6,762 nt of DNA, taken from NCBI GenBank assembly GCA_027023145.1, contig JALVWV010000295.1, positions 1-6,762 of the forward strand, in the 5' to 3' direction. How positions within the stretch are numbered: position 1 is the first letter of the stretch; each line of letters opens with the position of its first letter. Source of the stretch: Campylobacteraceae bacterium. GTDB lineage: Bacteria > Campylobacterota > Campylobacteria > Campylobacterales > Sulfurovaceae. Shown here in pieces: positions 4,979 through 6,762 of this stretch. The translations under genes were made by a program, and so were the position numbers. The notes under the pieces are model-generated. The model was given only the letters and a program-made list of their open reading frames with translations. It did not search any database and was not told where the DNA came from.

Positions 4979-6553
4979 GTGTTTTTGCGTACGTCAAAAA
5001 AAATCTTTTTGATCTTTGCTCTGCTTTACCTTGTGCTGGGTTTTCTCTTCTACCGTTTTTACGAACATCTGGTTCTCGAAGAGGCGCGTCGACAGGTGAC
5101 GGCAATCCTCTCCTCATTTAATGCCCTACGTACGTACATTGAAACGGTACAGAAGCCCGTCATCTACCGTCTGCAGAAAGAGGGGAAGCTGGACAAGAAT
5201 TTTTTTGATCCCAAACTCCTCTCCGCTTCGTACATTGCCCGTCATGTCCTGACCAACTATATCCGAGACAACAATGCCGGGTATCAGTACAAACTGGCTG
5301 CAACCAACCCCCGCAATCCCCACAACAAAGCCGACAGTTTCGAGACGGGGATACTGCATCAGTTTCGCAGCGGCAAGCTCAAAAGTTATTCGACGATCCT
5401 CGAAGAGGGAGGGGAGCAATACTTTTATCAGGCGTTGCCTCTCGGCAAAAACGAAGCCTCCTGTATGCGCTGCCACAGCACACCGGATCGGGCACCCAGC
5501 GGACTGATCCGGCTCTATGGAGACAAGGCAGGGTTTGGAGAAAAAATCGGTCAGATGCGGGCCTTTATCTCCCTCAAAGTTCCGATCTCCCATATCATCG
5601 ATCAACACAAGCGGGATTTTTTCATTACCCTTTTCGGGCTTTTTGTCCTGTTCGCCATTTTCTATCAGCTTTTTGTCCTGCTGCACAAAAAAGATTTGAA
5701 GATTCAGGAAGAGCGGGAAGCCAAGGAGAATTACCTCGAGACCGTCAATGCCCAATTGGGCGAACGGATCGAACAGGAGGTAGAACAGCGGCTCAAGCAG
5801 GAACATGAGCTCAACGAACAGGAGCGGCTCATGACCCAACAGAACAAACTGGCCGGGATGGGGGAGATGATCGGCAACATCGCCCACCAATGGCGTCAGC
5901 CCCTCACCCAGCTCTCTTCGATCCTTGTCAACCTTGAGTTGCGTCAGGAGCGGGGCAAGCTCGACAATGAACTGTTCCGCCGCAAAATCAGCGAAGCCAA
6001 CGAGCAGATCGCTTTTATGTCCGGAACCATCGATGATTTTCGAGAATTTTTTACCCCCGATCGGGTGCCAGAACGCTACCACGTTTCCCGCCTCTTTGTT
6101 ACGGTGGAAAAGTTGATGCGTGCGGCTTTGAAAAACAATAATATCCACCTTGTGACCACCATCGATACCGATTTCATCCTCGAGGGGTACCCCAACGAAA
6201 TGGCGCAGACGCTGGTCAATCTCGTCAGCAACGCCAAGGATGTCTTCAAGGAACGTGGTACGCAGGATCCGGAAATTGTTCTGCATGCTTTTGTCAAGGA
6301 GGGACATCCCACCATCACGATCACCGATAACGCAGGGGGGATCCACATCGATCCCATCGAAAAAGTCTTTGAGCCCTATTTCAGCACCAAACATGCCAGC
6401 ACCGGGACGGGTATCGGCCTCTACATGAGCAAAACCATCATTGAGAAACACAATCAAGGCAGTATCTCTGTGAAAAATGTCAAAGCGGGTGCGCAGTTTA
6501 CGATCCTCTTTGAGCGCCAACTTCACATCAAGGGGTTGAGCAGAAGCACATAA
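4979..6553 (+). CDS. Haem-c (DUF3365/Tll0287-like) sensor histidine kinase
   Basis: This 524-residue membrane kinase should sense a periplasmic cue and phosphorylate the upstream regulator. Order of parts: TM1 (about 8-26); periplasmic domain (27-212) resembling DUF3365, with NPRNPHNKADSFE (110-122) and CMRCH (162-166), a haem-c attachment motif; TM2 (213-235); a charged coiled coil (236-290); HisKA with phospho-acceptor His303 in GNIAHQWRQPL; and an HATPase with N-box Asn414/Asn418, G1 DNAGG (450-454), F-box PYFSTK and G2 GTGIG (476-480). All catalytic motifs are intact. No HAMP or PAS domain is recognised, so TM2 runs straight into the coiled coil. The GTG start at 4979 is supported by AAAGGA at 4968-4973, 5 nt upstream. 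The haem could bind a gas ligand or report redox state. A poly-T run follows the stop without a strong stem. Confidence 0.93.
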   Translation: MFLRTSKKIFLIFALLYLVLGFLFYRFYEHLVLEEARRQVTAILSSFNALRTYIETVQKPVIYRLQKEGKLDKNFFDPKLLSASYIARHVLTNYIRDNNAGYQYKLAATNPRNPHNKADSFETGILHQFRSGKLKSYSTILEEGGEQYFYQALPLGKNEASCMRCHSTPDRAPSGLIRLYGDKAGFGEKIGQMRAFISLKVPISHIIDQHKRDFFITLFGLFVLFAIFYQLFVLLHKKDLKIQEEREAKENYLETVNAQLGERIEQEVEQRLKQEHELNEQERLMTQQNKLAGMGEMIGNIAHQWRQPLTQLSSILVNLELRQERGKLDNELFRRKISEANEQIAFMSGTIDDFREFFTPDRVPERYHVSRLFVTVEKLMRAALKNNNIHLVTTIDTDFILEGYPNEMAQTLVNLVSNAKDVFKERGTQDPEIVLHAFVKEGHPTITITDNAGGIHIDPIEKVFEPYFSTKHASTGTGIGLYMSKTIIEKHNQGSISVKNVKAGAQFTILFERQLHIKGLSRST

Positions 6554-6558
6554 GGCAA

Positions 6559-6601
6559 TTTTTTTTCATTTTTTTCTTTTCCCCCTACTTTCCCCCCTCT
6601 T
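6559..6601. repeat. Pyrimidine-only tract with homopolymer runs and 12-bp-spaced repeat
   Basis: Of 43 bases, only A6568 and A6587 are purines. The tract holds runs T8 (6559-6566), T7 (6569-6575), C5 (6581-6585) and C6 (6592-6597). Two imperfect copies, CTTTTCCCCCT (6576-6586) and CTTTCCCCCCT (6588-6598), are spaced 12 bp apart; TTTTTTTC also occurs twice (6560-6567 and 6569-6576). The T-runs just after the kinase stop may serve transcript ending, although no good stem precedes them. The tract occupies the place where the next gene's upstream promoter elements should be. Confidence 0.75.
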
Positions 6602-6603
6602 GT

Positions 6604-6619
6604 ATGCTAAACTTAGCAT
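6604..6619. promoter_or_regulatory. Palindrome ATGCTAA-AC-TTAGCAT upstream of the last gene
   Basis: The perfect 7-bp arms at 6604-6610 and 6613-6619 flank a 2-base centre. The palindrome lies 27 bp before the ATG at 6647, overlapping the most likely -10 position (TATGCT 6603-6608, four of six matches). A dimeric repressor site is the natural reading. A terminator is unlikely, since neither strand has a T-run directly after it. Confidence 0.55.
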
Positions 6620-6646
6620 GTATTCCAAATCTCACAGGAGGCAAGA

Positions 6647-6762
6647 ATGAAAAAGATCATCGGTACAGTGGCAGTCACCGCCCTGATGGCAATGTCGGCA
6701 ATGGCGTTGGAAGTTCCAGCCAATCACATGGTAGATGCCGCGTGGGTCAAGGCTCATCTTGG
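6647..6762 (+). CDS. Exported protein, probably rhodanese-like sulfurtransferase (5' part only)
   Basis: The first 38 codons and two bases of a gene that runs past the window end. AGGAGG (6636-6641) is a perfect Shine-Dalgarno 5 nt before the ATG. Residues 1-20 form a signal peptide (KK start, alanine/methionine-rich core, cut after AMA), so the product is periplasmic or outer-surface. The mature start LEVPANHMVDAAWVKAHLG resembles the opening strand and helix of rhodanese domains, in which a V-s/d-x-x-W-l/v-x-x-H-L segment precedes the first core strand. The catalytic Cys loop lies outside the window, so enzyme activity cannot be judged. The signal peptide is well supported; the rhodanese call rests on one short motif. 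Confidence 0.6.
   Translation, partial: MKKIIGTVAVTALMAMSAMALEVPANHMVDAAWVKAHL

Noticed and set aside
5126..6526. Long antisense open frame of 466 codons opposite the kinase
   Set aside because: The plus strand encodes an intact kinase with all motifs; the antisense product shows no recognisable domain and results from codon bias.
6554..6580. Rho-independent terminator after the kinase
   Set aside because: A T-run exists but no stable GC-rich stem precedes it; kept only as part of the pyrimidine tract.

Overview
The window looks like chromosomal DNA of a chemolithotrophic Campylobacterota (Epsilonproteobacteria) of moderate GC, in the style of Sulfurimonas, Sulfuricurvum or Nitratifractor relatives. 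This placement is inference. It rests on the tightly packed genes, promoters that keep a good -10 box but little -35, a PAAT amino-acid transporter in ATPase / binding protein / permease order, a haem-c (DUF3365-type) sensor kinase, and a secreted rhodanese-like protein. No rRNA, tRNA, insertion sequence or CRISPR array was seen.

Layout. Bases 1-164 are non-coding. They hold two small hairpins and then a near-perfect sigma-70 promoter whose spacer is filled by a 17-bp inverted repeat. Bases 165-696 encode a type II toxin-antitoxin pair, a RelB/DinJ-like antitoxin and a YafQ-like RNase toxin, overlapping by 8 bp. By eye this module is clearly AT-richer than the following genes and is probably an acquired cassette. 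Bases 726-1583 (minus strand) encode a 10-TM EamA/DMT exporter, convergent with the toxin gene. A 64-bp divergent promoter region separates it from the amino-acid ABC operon (1648-4218): GlnQ-type ATPase, periplasmic binding protein, and a permease with an unusual extra periplasmic segment of about 80 residues.

An extended -10 promoter (4230-4238) then starts a two-gene operon: an OmpR-family response regulator with a Cys-x-x-Cys at the start of its DNA-binding domain, and a membrane histidine kinase whose periplasmic DUF3365-like domain carries a CxxCH haem-c motif. After the kinase come a 43-base, almost pure pyrimidine tract, a 16-bp palindrome and a strong ribosome binding site. These precede the start of an exported protein, probably rhodanese-like, cut off by the window end.

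How the parts may work together: the toxin-antitoxin pair is self-contained and probably autoregulated. The ABC genes form one polar amino-acid uptake system. The sensor pair is built for reading a periplasmic redox or gaseous-ligand signal through haem, and the adjoining periplasmic sulfur-type gene with its unusual upstream region is the nearest candidate target, though nothing in the sequence proves the link. Nothing here is clearly a wholly new system. The points most worth a second look are the haem sensor plus CxxC regulator pair, the pyrimidine tract and palindrome, and the permease insertion.
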